Shown here piece by piece: positions 25,300 through 34,298 of a stretch of DNA of 64,000 nt (positions are counted from its first letter, which is position 1; the number at the start of each line of letters is the position of its first letter). The stretch spans positions 1 to 64,000 of the forward strand of contig NZ_JACJRE010000002.1 in the NCBI RefSeq assembly GCF_014697075.1, written 5' to 3'. Below the pieces are notes generated by a model. The model saw nothing but the letters and a program-made list of their open reading frames with translations. It was not told the DNA's origin and ran no database searches. The translations under genes were made by a program, and so were the position numbers. Source of the stretch: Tolypothrix sp. FACHB-123 (GTDB taxonomy: Bacteria > Cyanobacteriota > Cyanobacteriia > Cyanobacteriales > Nostocaceae).

Positions 25300-27159
25300 A
25301 TGGCTCAGTTTCTTGTGGAGACTGTGTGGCTAGTTCCGTTATATGCGTTAATAGGTGGGCTGTTAGCGGTTCCTTGGTCGCCAGGGATCATTCGCCGCAC
25401 TGGCCCTAGACCAGCTGGTTATGTCAATTTGGTAATGACATTTCTAGCGTTTTTGCACAGCGCGATCGCATTTGTTGCCACTTGGAATCAACCACCTGTA
25501 GAAGTATTTATTCCCTGGCTTTCTACAGCAGGTTTAAATCTTACCATTGCTTTAGAAATTTCTTCAATTACTGTAGGCGCATTGACTGTAATCACAGGCT
25601 TAAATTTCTTAGCGCAAATTTTCGCCATTGGTTACATGGAAATGGATTGGGGGTGGGGACGGTTCTATTCTCTATTAGGATTGTTTGAAGCGGGATTATG
25701 TGCCCTAGCTTTGTGTAATAACCTGTTCTTCAGTTATGTAATTCTCGAAGTTCTGACTTTAGGAACTTATTTGCTAGTTGGGTTGTGGTTTAGTCAACCG
25801 TTGGTAGTTAGCGGTGCTAGAGATGCTTTCCTTACCAAACGGGTAGGCGACTTATTCCTGCTGATGGGTGTACTGGGTTTATGGCCTTTAGCAGGGACTT
25901 GGAATTATACAGAATTAGCTGAATGGGCGACAACTGCCAATGTTGACCCCACTGTCATCACCTTGGTAGGTTTAGCTTTAATTGCCGGGCCAATGGGTAA
26001 ATGCGCTCAATTCCCGCTACATTTGTGGTTAGATGAGGCGATGGAAGGGCCTGTTCCCAGTACAATCTTGCGGAACTCGGTGGTAGTAGCCAGTGGTGCT
26101 TGGGTACTGATTAAACTCCAACCAGTGTTAACTTTATCACCTTTCGTTTCCTCAGCTTTGGTAGCAATTGGTGCAGTTACAGCCGTTGGTGCTTCCTTAA
26201 TTGCGATCGCGCAAATTGACATTAAACGCTGTCAATCTTACTCTGTCAGTGCTTACATGGGCTTGGTATTTATCGCTGTAGGTACTAAACAAGACGAAGC
26301 CGCACTGTTATTAGTACTGGCTAATGCTGTATCAGCTGCACTATTGGTAATGAGTACTGGCGGAGTTATCTGGAACAGCATTACCCAAAATGTTACACAG
26401 TTGGGTGGATTATGGTCGCGTCGTCCAATATCTGCGATCGCTTTTATTGTGGGAACATTGGGATTAATTGGCTTTCCCCCTTTAGGCGGCTTTTGGGCGT
26501 TGATGGAATTAATCGACGGACTTTGGGGAACTCAACCTGTATTGGTGGGTGTAGTCATAGCTGTGAATGCTTTAACTGCTGTGAGTTTAACCAGAGAATT
26601 TGGTTTGATTTTTGCTGGTAAACCACAACAGATGAGCGAGCGATCGCCTGAAGTACACTGGCCAATGGTCTTACCAATGGTGATTTTACTAGGCTTTGTG
26701 TTACATCTGCCATTAGTGTTGCAAAGCTTATCATTACTACCAAGTTGGGTAATTCTCAATAAGGATGTTGCACTGTTATTAATTTGGTCAAGTGTTTTTG
26801 GTTGTGGTATTAGTGGCGTAATTTATTTAGGTAACATTCCTAAACCAGTTCGCCTACCTTGGAAACCTTTACAAGATTTATTCGCCTACGATTTTTACAC
26901 GCCAAGAATTTATCGGATGACGATTATTTTCAGCGTCGCTCAACTTTCTAAATTTGCCGATATGCTGGATCGTTTTGTTGTCGATGGTATCGTGAATTTA
27001 GTTGGTTTATTCTCTCTCTTAACGGGCGAAGGTTTGAAATACAGTACATCTGGACAAACGCAATTTTATGCCTTCACTGTACTTTTAGGAGTTGGTGTAT
27101 TTGGCGTTTGGGTAACTTGGCCTTATTGGGGAATACAGTTTTTAGAGTTGATGTTTTAA
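25300..27159 (+). CDS. ndhF3: NAD(P)H-quinone oxidoreductase subunit F3 (CO2 uptake)
   Basis: A 619-residue polytopic membrane subunit of the specialised NDH-1MS complex (antiporter-like NuoL/NdhF family). The proton-channel core is seen in the LVLANAVSAALL segment and in GPMGKCAQFPLHLWLDEAMEGPVPSTILRNSVVVASGAW, the family signature around residues 225-270. The C-terminal part (about 500-619) is the short amphipathic region of NdhF3/F4 types. Assignment to F3 and not F1 rests on the neighbours, ndhD3 and cupA, and on the shorter length. It is the first gene of the cluster, so the LysR-like dyads upstream probably control the whole set under low inorganic carbon. Confidence 0.9.
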   Translation: MAQFLVETVWLVPLYALIGGLLAVPWSPGIIRRTGPRPAGYVNLVMTFLAFLHSAIAFVATWNQPPVEVFIPWLSTAGLNLTIALEISSITVGALTVITGLNFLAQIFAIGYMEMDWGWGRFYSLLGLFEAGLCALALCNNLFFSYVILEVLTLGTYLLVGLWFSQPLVVSGARDAFLTKRVGDLFLLMGVLGLWPLAGTWNYTELAEWATTANVDPTVITLVGLALIAGPMGKCAQFPLHLWLDEAMEGPVPSTILRNSVVVASGAWVLIKLQPVLTLSPFVSSALVAIGAVTAVGASLIAIAQIDIKRCQSYSVSAYMGLVFIAVGTKQDEAALLLVLANAVSAALLVMSTGGVIWNSITQNVTQLGGLWSRRPISAIAFIVGTLGLIGFPPLGGFWALMELIDGLWGTQPVLVGVVIAVNALTAVSLTREFGLIFAGKPQQMSERSPEVHWPMVLPMVILLGFVLHLPLVLQSLSLLPSWVILNKDVALLLIWSSVFGCGISGVIYLGNIPKPVRLPWKPLQDLFAYDFYTPRIYRMTIIFSVAQLSKFADMLDRFVVDGIVNLVGLFSLLTGEGLKYSTSGQTQFYAFTVLLGVGVFGVWVTWPYWGIQFLELMF

Positions 27160-27322
27160 AACCTAGAATTAGTGACTAGAAAAGAAGATTTTTCTGCGCC
27201 TAAGCATATAGAAAAATACTCATCTCTAGTTTCGCAATTTTAGTTCGATAGTCACGCGCCATCTTTCTTTTGTTGTTGAAATTTTCAGATTTTAAATTTG
27301 TGTTGTGTTGGGGGAAAAGACA

Positions 27323-28042
27323 ATGAAAAAACAATATCGTCAAACAAATGTTTCTCGGAGAAACTTACTGAAACTCGGTGCAGGTGCAGTTGGTGCAGGA
27401 GTATTAACAGCCGGATTAGGTGCAAATTTGGCTGCACCTGAAAAAGTCTCAGCGCAAGACAAAAAAGATATTACTCCTGATGCAGCACTCAAAGAATTGC
27501 TGGATGGTAATGATAGATTTGTCAAAGCTAAAAAACGCTACCCAAATCAATCGATAAAACGCTTGCAGGAAGTTGCTAAAGGGCAAAAACCTTTTGCATC
27601 AATTCTCGGTTGTGCCGATTCACGAGTACCTTCAGAGATTGTTTTCGATCAGGGATTGGGAGATTTATTTGTTTGTCGTGTAGCTGGTAATATTGCTCCA
27701 CCAGAAGAAATTGGCAGCCTAGAATTTGGCAGCCTAGTATTAGGTGCTAAGGTGATCATGGTACTAGGTCATGAAAGATGCGGCGCTGTAGATGCAACTA
27801 TTAAAGGAGCCTCAGTACCAGGACAAATTGGTAGTTTACTCGAAGCCATTAAACCTGGTGTAGAAAGAGCTAAAGGACAACCAGGCGATCCATTAGAAAA
27901 TGCTTGTAAAGCTAATATTTTAGTGCAAGTTGAGAAGCTACAATCATCACCAGTTCTGGCTGAGTTAATCAAAGAGGGTAAACTGAAAATAGTAGGTGGT
28001 TATTACGATTTAGATACTGGCAAAGTCAGCTTAGTTAGTTAG
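27323..28042 (+). CDS. Tat-exported beta-carbonic anhydrase (EcaB-like)
   Basis: A 239-residue beta-class carbonic anhydrase interconverting CO2 and bicarbonate. Zinc ligands are visible in the CADSR motif (Cys, with the catalytic Asp-Arg pair) and in GHERCGAVDA (His and Cys). The N-terminus has a twin-arginine signal, VSRRNLLKLGAGAVGAGVL, with an APEKVSAQ cleavage region, so the folded enzyme should be exported to the periplasm or thylakoid lumen. The ATG at 27323 follows GGGGGAAAAG. An in-frame GTG at 27305 is less likely. It sits between ndhF3 and ndhD3. Synechocystis EcaB is a beta-type enzyme reported to interact with the NDH-1 CO2-uptake machinery, and this location fits such a role. 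Confidence 0.9.
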   Translation: MKKQYRQTNVSRRNLLKLGAGAVGAGVLTAGLGANLAAPEKVSAQDKKDITPDAALKELLDGNDRFVKAKKRYPNQSIKRLQEVAKGQKPFASILGCADSRVPSEIVFDQGLGDLFVCRVAGNIAPPEEIGSLEFGSLVLGAKVIMVLGHERCGAVDATIKGASVPGQIGSLLEAIKPGVERAKGQPGDPLENACKANILVQVEKLQSSPVLAELIKEGKLKIVGGYYDLDTGKVSLVS

Positions 28043-28199
28043 GTTTTGGGTATGGGGCATGGGGCATGGAGCATGGGCAATAGTCAATAGTTATTTCTCC
28101 TCTGTCTCTTTGTCTCCCTTGTCCTCCCATCCTTCTCATCTCTTTTGACCATTCACATATTTAAGAACTTCTTCTTTTTACTAATTTACCCAAATTGCC

Positions 28200-29699
28200 A
28201 TGTTAAGTGTTCTGATTTGGCTCCCGATTTTAGCAGCAGCTATTATAGCGGTAATACCTAAAAATTTGCCTACCAATACTGTGCGGTTAAGTGCATTATA
28301 CTTTGCTGCTATTGTATTGCTCTGGAATATTTTTATTCTCTTCAAATTTGATATCAGCAATCCAGGGATGCAGTTTCAAGAGAATATTCCTTGGAATGAA
28401 ACTCTCGGTTTGAGCTATCAATTAGGCGTTGATGGGCTATCTATATTAATGTTGGTGTTAAATAGCCTCCTCACCTGGATTGCGATTTACAGCAGCAGCA
28501 AAGACACTCAAAGACCAAGGCTTTTTTACTCCCTAATTTTATTAGTCAGTGGTGGGGTAGCAGGGGCATTTTTAGCAGAGAATTTACTGCTTTTCTTCCT
28601 GTTCTACGAACTAGAATTAATTCCCTTCTATTTACTAATTTCCATTTGGGGAGGGGAAAAACGCGGTTATGCTGGTATCAAATTCCTGATTTATACTGCT
28701 GTTTCTGGGGCTTTAATCTTAGCAACATTCTTGGGTACTGTGTGGCTAACAGGTTCTACTAGTTTCGCCTTTGATGCAGTTTCTACCCAAACTTTATCTG
28801 CTGGGTTGCAAATCATTCTCTTAGCAGGAATAGTCTTAGGTTTTGGGATCAAAATTCCCTTGGTTCCCTTCCATACTTGGTTACCTGATGCTTATGTTGA
28901 AGCTTCTGCGCCAATTGCGATTCTTTTGGGTGGCGTGTTAGCTAAACTGGGAACCTACGGATTGTTACGATTTGGTATGGGGATGTTTCCCCAAGCTTGG
29001 AGTATTTTCGCACCGACATTGGCAATTTGGGGTGCGGTGAGTGCAATATATGGGGCTGTAGTAGCGATCGCGCAAAAAGATATCAAGCGCATGGTAGCAT
29101 ACAGTTCCATCGGTCACATGGGTTATATTTTGCTGGCTGGTGCTGCTAGTAATGCTCTAGCGCTGGTTGGTGCTGTCGCTCAAATGTTTAGCCACGGTTT
29201 AATTCTTGCTATCTTGTTCCATTTGGTGGGAGTTGTAGAAACTAAAGTTGGAACTCGCGAGTTAGATAAACTCAATGGTTTAATGAGTCCGATTCGGGGT
29301 TTACCTTTAATTAGTGCTTTGCTGGTATTAAGCGGAATGGCGAGCGCTGGTATTCCCGGTTTAACAGGTTTCGTGGCTGAATTTATAGTTTTCCAAGGAA
29401 GTTTCTCGGCGTTTCCTATCCCCACAATCTTGTGTGTAGTTGCTAGTGGTTTAACAGCAGTTTATTTTGTCATCCTGCTTAACCGCACCTGTTTTGGTAG
29501 ACTCGACAACTTAGCCTACTATCCCAAAGTGCAATGGTTTGAGAAGACTCCTGCGTTAATTTTGGCAGTTTTAATCATCTTTTTGGGAGTTCAACCTACT
29601 TGGTTAGTGCGTTGGAGTGAACCCACAACTACAGCAATGGTAGCTGCAATTCCGGCGATGGAAAAAACTGTCAACTCGGAAATTGCTTTGAAACCATAA
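28200..29699 (+). CDS. ndhD3: NAD(P)H-quinone oxidoreductase subunit D3 (CO2 uptake)
   Basis: A 499-residue antiporter-like subunit (NuoM/NdhD family) of NDH-1MS, predicted with about 14 helices. Family features are LLFFLFYELELIPFYLLISIWGG with the essential Glu near residue 140, GFGIKIPLVPFHTWLPDAYVEA (about 219-240) with the channel Lys, and KDIKRMVAYSSIGHMGYI near 295-315. It works with NdhF3 and CupA to couple electron flow to CO2 hydration. Here it is separated from ndhF3 by the carbonic anhydrase gene. All genes of the set run in the same direction. Confidence 0.9.
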   Translation: MLSVLIWLPILAAAIIAVIPKNLPTNTVRLSALYFAAIVLLWNIFILFKFDISNPGMQFQENIPWNETLGLSYQLGVDGLSILMLVLNSLLTWIAIYSSSKDTQRPRLFYSLILLVSGGVAGAFLAENLLLFFLFYELELIPFYLLISIWGGEKRGYAGIKFLIYTAVSGALILATFLGTVWLTGSTSFAFDAVSTQTLSAGLQIILLAGIVLGFGIKIPLVPFHTWLPDAYVEASAPIAILLGGVLAKLGTYGLLRFGMGMFPQAWSIFAPTLAIWGAVSAIYGAVVAIAQKDIKRMVAYSSIGHMGYILLAGAASNALALVGAVAQMFSHGLILAILFHLVGVVETKVGTRELDKLNGLMSPIRGLPLISALLVLSGMASAGIPGLTGFVAEFIVFQGSFSAFPIPTILCVVASGLTAVYFVILLNRTCFGRLDNLAYYPKVQWFEKTPALILAVLIIFLGVQPTWLVRWSEPTTTAMVAAIPAMEKTVNSEIALKP

Positions 29700-29794
29700 C
29701 TCTTATCTGATTTGCGTCTTTGCGTCTACCCTGCGGGAACAACTGTGTCGAATGCGTGAGATTTATTTTGATAAATGAACCACAGAAACGCAGA

Positions 29795-29842
29795 GGAGCC
29801 AGTGTGTTGCGGGGGTTTCCCCCGTTGTAGAAACTGGCGTGA
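29795..29842 (+). repeat. Dispersed GAGCCAGT...GGGTTTCCC...ACTGGCGT repeat, copy 3
   Basis: GGAGCCAGTG, then GGGGGTTTCCCCC, then AACTGGCGTGA, inserted into an ACCACAGAAACGCAGAG / ACACAGAGAAAAGAG context that reads as one split repeat. It lies between ndhD3 and the phosphatidyltransferase gene. Confidence 0.65.
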
Positions 29843-29918
29843 CACAGAGAAAAGAGAGAATTTTATCAAATGATTGAGGATTGCTATCAGGAGTTATGCA
29901 CCAAGATTAGGAGGAAGG

Positions 29919-30518
29919 ATGAATTTAAAATTAATTCCCAGTGCTTTAGTAGGATTTCGCTTTTTAATTTCTCCCTTCCTCCTCTGGGATGCTGTTGATG
30001 GTAAAACTAGTATTTGGTTCATTGTTGGTTTTATAGCCGCATTCCTTTCGGATATTTTTGATGGCATAATTGCCCGGAGACTTGGTGTTAGTACTGCCGA
30101 ATTAAGACAAGCTGATAGTTGGGCTGATGTTTGTCTTTTTAGTTGCATATTTGTGAGTGCTTGGTTAGTACATCAAGAAGTTTTAATTGCTTATCAAATC
30201 CCTTTACTCACAGTAGTTTTTGCCCAGTTGGTATGGTGGATAGTGAATTTAGTGAAATATGGTAAACCTGCTAGCTATCACACCTATTCGGCTAAATTTT
30301 GGGGTATCACTCTGGCGATTGCGATTATTTCTCTATTTGGCTTTAATTATGCAGGAATTTCTCTTTGGCTAACTTGTATTGCTGGTTTAGTCTACAGTAT
30401 CGAAGAAATAGCCATGACAATGATTCTGCCAGTGTGGACACACGATGTTTTAAGCATTTTTCACGCCCTAAAGATACGCGAACAATTATTAATACAAAAA
30501 GACGAAATTGCATCATAG
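29919..30518 (+). CDS. CDP-alcohol phosphatidyltransferase family membrane protein
   Basis: A 199-residue integral membrane enzyme of phospholipid or related headgroup transfer. The signature D-xx-DG-xx-AR ... D-xxx-D is seen as SDIFDGIIARRLG followed by ADSWAD. The Gly normally four residues before the third Asp reads Leu, so one signature position is changed. Six hydrophobic segments follow the family layout. The ATG at 29919 has an excellent AGGAGGAAG ribosome site. It lies between ndhD3 and cupA, an unusual place for a lipid enzyme. It may help the membrane environment of the NDH-1 complex or be a passenger. Confidence 0.78.
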   Translation: MNLKLIPSALVGFRFLISPFLLWDAVDGKTSIWFIVGFIAAFLSDIFDGIIARRLGVSTAELRQADSWADVCLFSCIFVSAWLVHQEVLIAYQIPLLTVVFAQLVWWIVNLVKYGKPASYHTYSAKFWGITLAIAIISLFGFNYAGISLWLTCIAGLVYSIEEIAMTMILPVWTHDVLSIFHALKIREQLLIQKDEIAS

Positions 30519-30566
30519 TCATCACAGATGACTAATAAAAAATAACAACCCTCACGAGATTTAAAT

Positions 30567-31886
30567 ATGACAGCAACTTTTGATAAAGCTACTAAATTAC
30601 CTCCTTCTCGCCATGAATTTGCGGAAGTAATTCATCGTTTAGAAGCTGGCGGTTCAATGTTACCTGATACGCCAGAAAACTTGATGCAAATTATCGGTTT
30701 GTATAAAGCTTATGCAGTGCCGATGGATTTTTACTGGCGGGATTTACTTTATATTGCGGAACAAGAATTTTTAAATCCCTTTCCTTTCTTTAAATACTTC
30801 TTACCAAAAGAGTATTTAGACAGACATAATCATTATGCTGGTGATGATGCCGATTTAAGAATTTGGCGGGGACAAGCTACAGCCCATCCTGAGTTATTAG
30901 CATTTATTGAAAAAGGTGAAACTGGGAAAATGCCCAGATTATTTCACCATTTATTCCACGATCGCATTAATATGGAGTTTGCTGAAGCTTGTATGCGGGC
31001 TATGCTTTGGCATCGTCAGATGTACGCACCAGTAAACCAGTTTGACGCTTACCTGGATTCGGAAGAATATAAAGCTAACGCCGATAGGGCAATTAAAGCT
31101 TACTTTAAAGGTAACCCGGTAATGTTGGGGCTGCACAAGCTGTTCCCGGATATGTTCATTGAACAGTGCCGCCAGATGTCTTACTATGCTAACTTAGGCT
31201 TATTCTGGGAAGTCATGGCACCTGTGTTCTTTGAAATGTCGGATATCTACGACGAAGGCGGGTTTAAAGGTGTCCCCGATGCAATGAACTTTTTGGTAAA
31301 TGGAATTTTTGCGATCGCAGGTCGTCCGATTTATCATCATGTATATATAGATGGCGAATGCTATGAAATCATTCCCAAATCTAAGGGTTTCACCTGGTTA
31401 TACGAAGCTGCATTACCTTATGTAGAAGCTGTTTTCTACCGCACCGCACCTTTTAGAGGCACAAAATCTTATAATGCGCAAGCAGGTCAAGTACCTGATG
31501 ATCAAAAAGATTTCCACTATGGCATTCTCTACGCTGATGTCTTCCCTGTAGGTACAGCAGGTATTCCACCCACATTATTGATGCAAGATATGTTACACTT
31601 CTTGCCTCAATATCTGCTTGATTATTACAAAAAACATTGTCGTGGCGAAGAAGATATGTTGATTCAGTTAGGAATTAGTTTCCAACGGTCAATGTATAAT
31701 GTAACTTCTGCGGTAATTCAAGCATTACGCACTGCACTGTTATATCCTTTAGATGATCCCAATCCTAAGCATTTACAAGCAAACCGGGAATTCTTTGAAG
31801 CCCAGTTAAATCGCTTTACTCGTGCTGATTACAATATGCGAGATGCTGCGCGATTACAGAGTATTCAAAGTCAAGATTACAGGTAA
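30567..31886 (+). CDS. cupA: CO2 hydration protein CupA (ChpY)
   Basis: A 439-residue soluble protein that joins NdhF3/NdhD3 on the cytoplasmic face of the thylakoid membrane and carries out light-driven conversion of CO2 to bicarbonate. It has the full family pattern: PENLMQIIGLYKAYAVPMDFYWRDLLYIAEQ near residue 40, LFHHLFHDRINMEFAEACMRAMLWHRQMY with His and Cys candidates for metal binding, GRPIYHHVYIDGECYEIIPKSKGFTWLYEA, and YADVFPVGTAGIPPTLLMQDMLHFLPQYLLDYYKKHC. It closes the cluster. Whether this is CupA (low-carbon inducible) or CupB is decided by its ndhF3/ndhD3 context and family length. Confidence 0.92.
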   Translation: MTATFDKATKLPPSRHEFAEVIHRLEAGGSMLPDTPENLMQIIGLYKAYAVPMDFYWRDLLYIAEQEFLNPFPFFKYFLPKEYLDRHNHYAGDDADLRIWRGQATAHPELLAFIEKGETGKMPRLFHHLFHDRINMEFAEACMRAMLWHRQMYAPVNQFDAYLDSEEYKANADRAIKAYFKGNPVMLGLHKLFPDMFIEQCRQMSYYANLGLFWEVMAPVFFEMSDIYDEGGFKGVPDAMNFLVNGIFAIAGRPIYHHVYIDGECYEIIPKSKGFTWLYEAALPYVEAVFYRTAPFRGTKSYNAQAGQVPDDQKDFHYGILYADVFPVGTAGIPPTLLMQDMLHFLPQYLLDYYKKHCRGEEDMLIQLGISFQRSMYNVTSAVIQALRTALLYPLDDPNPKHLQANREFFEAQLNRFTRADYNMRDAARLQSIQSQDYR

Positions 31887-31923
31887 TTCGTAATTCGTAA
31901 TTCGTAATTCGTAATTCGTAATT
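31885..31923. repeat. GTAATTC heptamer run
   Basis: Five to six tandem GTAATTC units directly after the cupA stop. A GTAGGGTGTGTTACGCC...GCTAACGCACC hairpin repeat at about 31930-31961 follows. Confidence 0.8.
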
Positions 31924-31988
31924 TTTTGGTAGGGTGTGTTACGCCGTAGGCTAACGCACCTTATATTTTTGCCAATGGTGATTCAAGG

Positions 31989-32219
31989 TTTTCGGAATCA
32001 ACTTCAGGGTTCCTGGAATTAACTTCAGGGTTAACGTTTCCGTGTTTCGCGTAGTCTGAATCAACTTCAGGGTTCCCGAAATCAACTTCAGGGTTAACGT
32101 TTCCGTGTTTCGCGTAGTCTGAATTAACTTCAGGGTTCCTTGAATCAACTTCAGGGTTAACGTTTCCGTGTTTCGCGTAGTCTGAATCAACTTCAGGGTT
32201 AACGTTTCCGTGTTTCGCG
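31989..32219. repeat. Array of eleven 21-bp units of three types
   Basis: Eleven contiguous 21-base units: type A begins TTNNNNGAATCAACTTC, type B begins TTAACGTTTCCGTG, type C begins TAGTCTGAATCAACTTC. The order is A-A-B-C-A-B-C-A-B-C-B. A and C share their last 14 bases, which end AACTTCAGGG. The minus strand is open with heptapeptides such as TLKLIQT and TRNTETL, but there is no ribosome site or known family. A CGTTGCGCTGCGCGACAAC repeat fragment follows at about 32247-32265. Confidence 0.85.
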
Positions 32220-32271
32220 CAAGCTGTGCTTCTGCATTTTGTCGGTGCGTTGCGCTGCGCGACAACATAAC

Positions 32272-33456
32272 CTACTTTAGAGATAATTGCCCATCAAGAT
32301 GACGAAACAAAAATAACCAAATTGGTAGAGAACTATTAATGGCAATTAATCTGATTAAATGACCTGTGGTGACAACCTCTACATTATGATTTAATACCAG
32401 AGAGATGAGAATCATTTCTGCTGAACCTCCTGGTGCTGTTACCAATAAACAAGTTAACCAATCCCAAGAAGTTAATTGCATAGCTAATATAGCCGCGATT
32501 GCGCCAGCAATTAAAGTCATCAGTACAGAAATTACAGCATAAACTATAGTACGTTTTTTAAAGCTGGGTTTTTCTCCCCAATATTCACCAATGGTAATTC
32601 CTAATAGTATTTGACCAACTATTTTTACTAATGATGGTGGGGTAAAGTCAATATCATGGAAAAAAGGTAGGAAATTTAGTACGGGATTAAATCCTATACC
32701 AATTAATAAAGCGCCAAAAAAATCTCCTGCGGGTATGTTAAATGTTATTGCTAAGTAAACAACTAATCCGATTATCCCCAGTGCTAACAAAAGTAATCCT
32801 AATTGAGAGGTATCGACACTAAACAAACTACTTTGAATAGAGATTGTTTGGTTATTCCATACATTGCTAACTGTATTTTTTGCAATAAAAGGAATCAGCA
32901 AAACTACAGATGTAACGCGCAAAGCTTGAACTAAGGCAACTAGGGTAACATTTTTGCCATAATCAGCAGCAATAGACGCCATTAGTCCCACACCACCAGG
33001 AACTGTGGCTAGCATGGCTGTTAACAAATTAGTCTGACTCAAGCGGGAATAAATGTAGCCAATACCAATACCACAAAGTAACAAAAAAAATGTTAATAAA
33101 ATAAAAATCGGAATACCAGAAACTACACTAGTTAAATCGCTATGGGTAGTTGAGGCTCCGACTGTTAATCCTACCAATGCCATGCCCACTTTTCTGGCGT
33201 TGCGGTTAGGTTTGGGAGAATATTGATAGAAAATGCGGCATCCCTGCAACACTACAGTACCAGCAGCAATCCCCCCAAATATCCAAGCAATTCCACCAAT
33301 TTGGAATCTGGTTAAACATAAACAAAAAGGTAAAGCTAGTAGCATTTCTACGCAAAGTATAGCTACTTGCTTGATAAATGAATTTTGAGGAGTAAGGGGA
33401 GAATTTTCAGCAGTAGATTGTTCTACAATGGGAATAAGGCTCAAGCTATTATTCAT
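32272..33456 (-). CDS. AbrB-type (PF05145) membrane protein
   Basis: A 394-residue protein with about ten transmembrane helices arranged as two repeats of the AbrB duplication domain. The repeat signature LATVPGGVGLMASIAADYGKNVTLVALVQALRV (repeat 1, about 150-182) is echoed by LLVTAPGGSAEMILISLVLNHNVEVVTTGHLIRL near the C-terminus. The family includes E. coli AbrB and proteins once called putative ammonia monooxygenase. It is not related to the DNA-binding AbrB. The transport role is unproved. It converges on the CO2-uptake cluster. Confidence 0.8.
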   Translation of the reverse strand: MNNSLSLIPIVEQSTAENSPLTPQNSFIKQVAILCVEMLLALPFCLCLTRFQIGGIAWIFGGIAAGTVVLQGCRIFYQYSPKPNRNARKVGMALVGLTVGASTTHSDLTSVVSGIPIFILLTFFLLLCGIGIGYIYSRLSQTNLLTAMLATVPGGVGLMASIAADYGKNVTLVALVQALRVTSVVLLIPFIAKNTVSNVWNNQTISIQSSLFSVDTSQLGLLLLALGIIGLVVYLAITFNIPAGDFFGALLIGIGFNPVLNFLPFFHDIDFTPPSLVKIVGQILLGITIGEYWGEKPSFKKRTIVYAVISVLMTLIAGAIAAILAMQLTSWDWLTCLLVTAPGGSAEMILISLVLNHNVEVVTTGHLIRLIAINSSLPIWLFLFRHLDGQLSLK

Positions 33457-33735
33457 TGATATAGCGCTTTTTTCATTAGTTTAACTATGCACATAAGCTA
33501 ATGCGATCGCGCAATACCCCAGACAGGATATAAATTTAAATTCTCCGATTAATGATGAAGAATGTATATATAGTGAATCTAACTTACGCATTATTACCAA
33601 GAATTTCTCAAAAATTTTCGTAGACGACAATATTATAGTAGGGACACAACATAAGTTATGACCCTACCGATAAACTGTATTTTTGTCCAGAGTCTAATTG
33701 TTGATTATTTCAGCTATCAGGGCGTATTTGTTGGA

Positions 33736-34074
33736 TTAGTCTTCATCAAGCGCTGGGAAAACTTCTTCAAATTGCCATAACTCATCTTTGTGTTCCATAA
33801 ACCAAATTCGAGTTTCTGGTGTCAATTTGCTCCAAATATTTTCCACAGGAATATGGGGAGATGCATAGCGATACTCTTCTCCCAAAGATTTAAGATTTTC
33901 CGCTACATCAAGCGGAATACCAAAATCGCGCCAGTCAACTTTTACATTTCTACCAGAAAGTCCGGCTGCGGGGTCAAAAATTAATTGTGCAGTTCTAATT
34001 AAATCAGCAAAATGGTTTGGTTTCAGTCCTATTATTTGCTGAATTTGGGGTGATTCATTATGCTGTTGAGACAT
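33736..34074 (-). CDS. Conserved hypothetical protein
   Basis: A 112-residue acidic soluble protein. Visible features are IGLKPNHFADLIRTAQLIFDP, a VDWRDFGIPLDVAENLKSLGEEYRYASPHIP core and a C-terminal ETRIWFMEHKDELWQFEEVFPALDED. It has no signal or membrane segment. It lies alone, minus strand, between the AbrB-like gene and the Lin0512 gene. I do not recognise the family. The organised mixture of helices and conserved aromatic residues supports a real gene. Confidence 0.6.
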   Translation of the reverse strand: MSQQHNESPQIQQIIGLKPNHFADLIRTAQLIFDPAAGLSGRNVKVDWRDFGIPLDVAENLKSLGEEYRYASPHIPVENIWSKLTPETRIWFMEHKDELWQFEEVFPALDED

Positions 34075-34298
34075 TGGTCACTGGAGTGGTGAAGATGGGT
34101 CATTGGTTGAACTTACTGCCAGAGATTTTTATCCCAATTTCCTCATTTTAACCTAAAGTCACTCAGGCAAATGGTTTAGGCTGTACAAGTAGTAAAAAGA
34201 TAAAAGTAAAGAGCGACACATCAATATATTCTAGAGGACATGGCAGTGCCATGCCCGTACTGAGCTTGGCTAAATCTGCTATCTCATGCCACAGTTAT

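Noticed and set aside
24123..32219. The 21-bp arrays as CRISPRs
   Set aside because: Units are contiguous with no unique spacers, and no cas genes are present.
31951..32268. Minus-strand frame of 105 codons with TLKLIQT/TRNTETL heptapeptides
   Set aside because: Same reason: generated by a 21-base array. The start lies in a dispersed repeat and no homology is recognised.
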